In this document: positions 5,015 through 5,537 of the stretch, piece after piece
Layout of the letters: every line of letters starts with the position of its first letter
How positions within the stretch are numbered: position 1 is the first letter of the stretch
DNA from: Rubrobacter sp.
GTDB taxonomy: Bacteria > Actinomycetota > Rubrobacteria > Rubrobacterales > Rubrobacteraceae
NCBI GenBank assembly: GCA_013817025.1
Contig: JACDDK010000074.1
Coordinates: 1-5,537 of the forward strand
DNA: 5,537 bases
Reading direction: 5' to 3'
Program-made: the position numbers and the translations under genes
Notes under the pieces: model-generated
The model's database searches: none
Seen by the model: the letters and a program-made list of their open reading frames with translations, nothing else
What the model was told of the DNA's origin: nothing

Positions 5015-5537
5015 CTACTCACCCGCCTTTCGAATACGAACTATCGCGTTCTTACCACCCGGTACGCCACCGCGCACCCACAGCTCGTTCTTCTCGGTGT
5101 CCACGTGGGCGACCTGCAGGTTCTTCACCGTCGCGTTCTTGTTGCCCATCTGTCCGGGCATCTTCTGTCCCTTGAATACGCGAGCCGGGTCCGCCGAAGC
5201 GCCGACCGAGCCCGGTGCGCGCACGTTGTGCGAACCGTGCGAGACCGGTCCACGAGAGAAGCCGTGGCGCTTGATCGTCCCCTGAAACCCCTTGCCTTTG
5301 GAGGTCGAGGTAACGTGAACCTTGTCCCCCACCTCAAAGACATCCGCCGCCAAGCTCGCGCCGGCCTCGCCCGTAACCCCGCGAAGCTCCCGCAGGTACT
5401 TGCGCGGCGGCGTCTCGTGCTTCTCGAAAGCGCCCGCGTGCGACTTGTTCACCTTGCGCGAAGGTACGGTCCCAAAGCCCACCTGAACGGCGTCGTAGCC
5501 GTCCGTCTCGGTGGTGCGGACGGCGGTGATGAAGTTC
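5015..5537 (-). CDS. rplC: 50S ribosomal protein L3, C-terminal part (5' end outside window)
   Basis: L3 is an assembly-initiating 23S rRNA binder whose long loop reaches the peptidyl-transferase centre. The frame is open to the right edge, giving 173 visible residues that start NFITAVRTTETDGYDAVQVG. Alignment by eye of DGYDAVQV with E. coli NDGYRAIQV puts about 31 N-terminal residues outside. A GTG at 5482 could be mistaken for a start, but the homology continues upstream of it. Signatures are TSKGKGFQGTIKRHGFSRGP and the following SHGSHNVRAPGSVGASADP, then RVFKGQKMPGQMGN. The residue aligning with E. coli Gln150, which PrmB methylates, is Ala here (visible residue 115). The gene stops with TAG, 1 nt before rplD. 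Confidence 0.97.
   Translation of the reverse strand, partial: NFITAVRTTETDGYDAVQVGFGTVPSRKVNKSHAGAFEKHETPPRKYLRELRGVTGEAGASLAADVFEVGDKVHVTSTSKGKGFQGTIKRHGFSRGPVSHGSHNVRAPGSVGASADPARVFKGQKMPGQMGNKNATVKNLQVAHVDTEKNELWVRGGVPGGKNAIVRIRKAGE
5018..5024 (-). promoter_or_regulatory. Ribosome binding site of rplD
   Basis: GGGTGAG overlaps the last two sense codons of rplC, 4 nt before the ATG at 5013. It matches the GGTGA part of a full Shine-Dalgarno sequence. It would itself overlap a GTG start at 5022, so it supports the ATG. Confidence 0.6.

Noticed and set aside
161..5017. Possible UGA recoding suggested by the absence of TGA stops
   Set aside because: No in-frame TGA occurs in any of the genes, which would be expected if UGA were a sense codon. 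Trp positions that I checked use TGG.
4381..5175. Plus-strand open frame of 264 codons opposite rplD and rplC
   Set aside because: It is antisense to conserved genes and its composition is that of a complementary shadow frame.
5480..5482. GTG at 5482 as the start of L3
   Set aside because: Clear L3 homology (TETDGYDAVQ) continues upstream to the window edge, so this GTG is an internal Val codon.
1..5537. Search for a hidden system: tRNA, CRISPR, mobile element, terminator, origin or toxin-antitoxin
   Set aside because: Conserved coding sequence fills the window with gaps of at most 4 nt. No direct repeat array, terminator hairpin with T-run or non-ribosomal gene was seen.

Overview
The window is a tightly packed stretch of the bacterial S10-spc ribosomal-protein supercluster, transcribed entirely on the minus strand. 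It contains eleven complete genes and two cut by the window edges. In transcription order (right to left) they are rplC (L3, 5' end missing), rplD (L4), rplW (L23), rplB (L2), rpsS (S19), rplV (L22), rpsC (S3), rplP (L16), rpmC (L29), rpsQ (S17), rplN (L14), rplX (L24) and rplE (L5, 3' end missing). This is the classical bacterial order, with no insertions, missing genes or pseudogenes.

Packing is extreme. Every junction is either a gap of 0 to 4 nt or an overlap of 1 or 8 nt, so no intergenic space could hold a promoter, terminator, RNA gene or mobile element. All twelve visible start codons are ATG, and nearly all have a clear Shine-Dalgarno sequence inside the end of the preceding gene. 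This fits translationally coupled expression from one long mRNA whose promoter lies to the right of the window. The join between the S10 part (ending at rpsQ) and the spc part (starting at rplN) is a 1-nt TAATG overlap, so the two operons appear fused here.

The organism is a bacterium with GC-rich DNA (estimated by eye, not counted). The proteins are bacterial in type. The S17 core (AHDE...ETRPLSARKRWRL) resembles Actinomycetota S17, and S3 also looks compatible with a deep-branching actinobacterium such as a Rubrobacter-like lineage. That placement is an impression from recalled sequences and was not tested. Codon use and amino-acid composition look uniform, with no sign of recent transfer.

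Functionally, the window encodes early-assembly 23S rRNA binders (L2, L3, L4, L22, L23, L24, L29), proteins lining or surrounding the peptide exit tunnel (L4, L22, L23, L24, L29), proteins around the peptidyl-transferase centre and intersubunit face (L2, L3, L14, L16), the 5S rRNA-binding L5, and small-subunit proteins of the head (S3, S19) and body (S17).

No previously undescribed system is visible. The features most worth a second look are a roughly 72-residue acidic N-terminal extension on S17, the complete absence of TGA among twelve stop codons, and the compaction of the two junctions that carry regulatory elements in E. coli.
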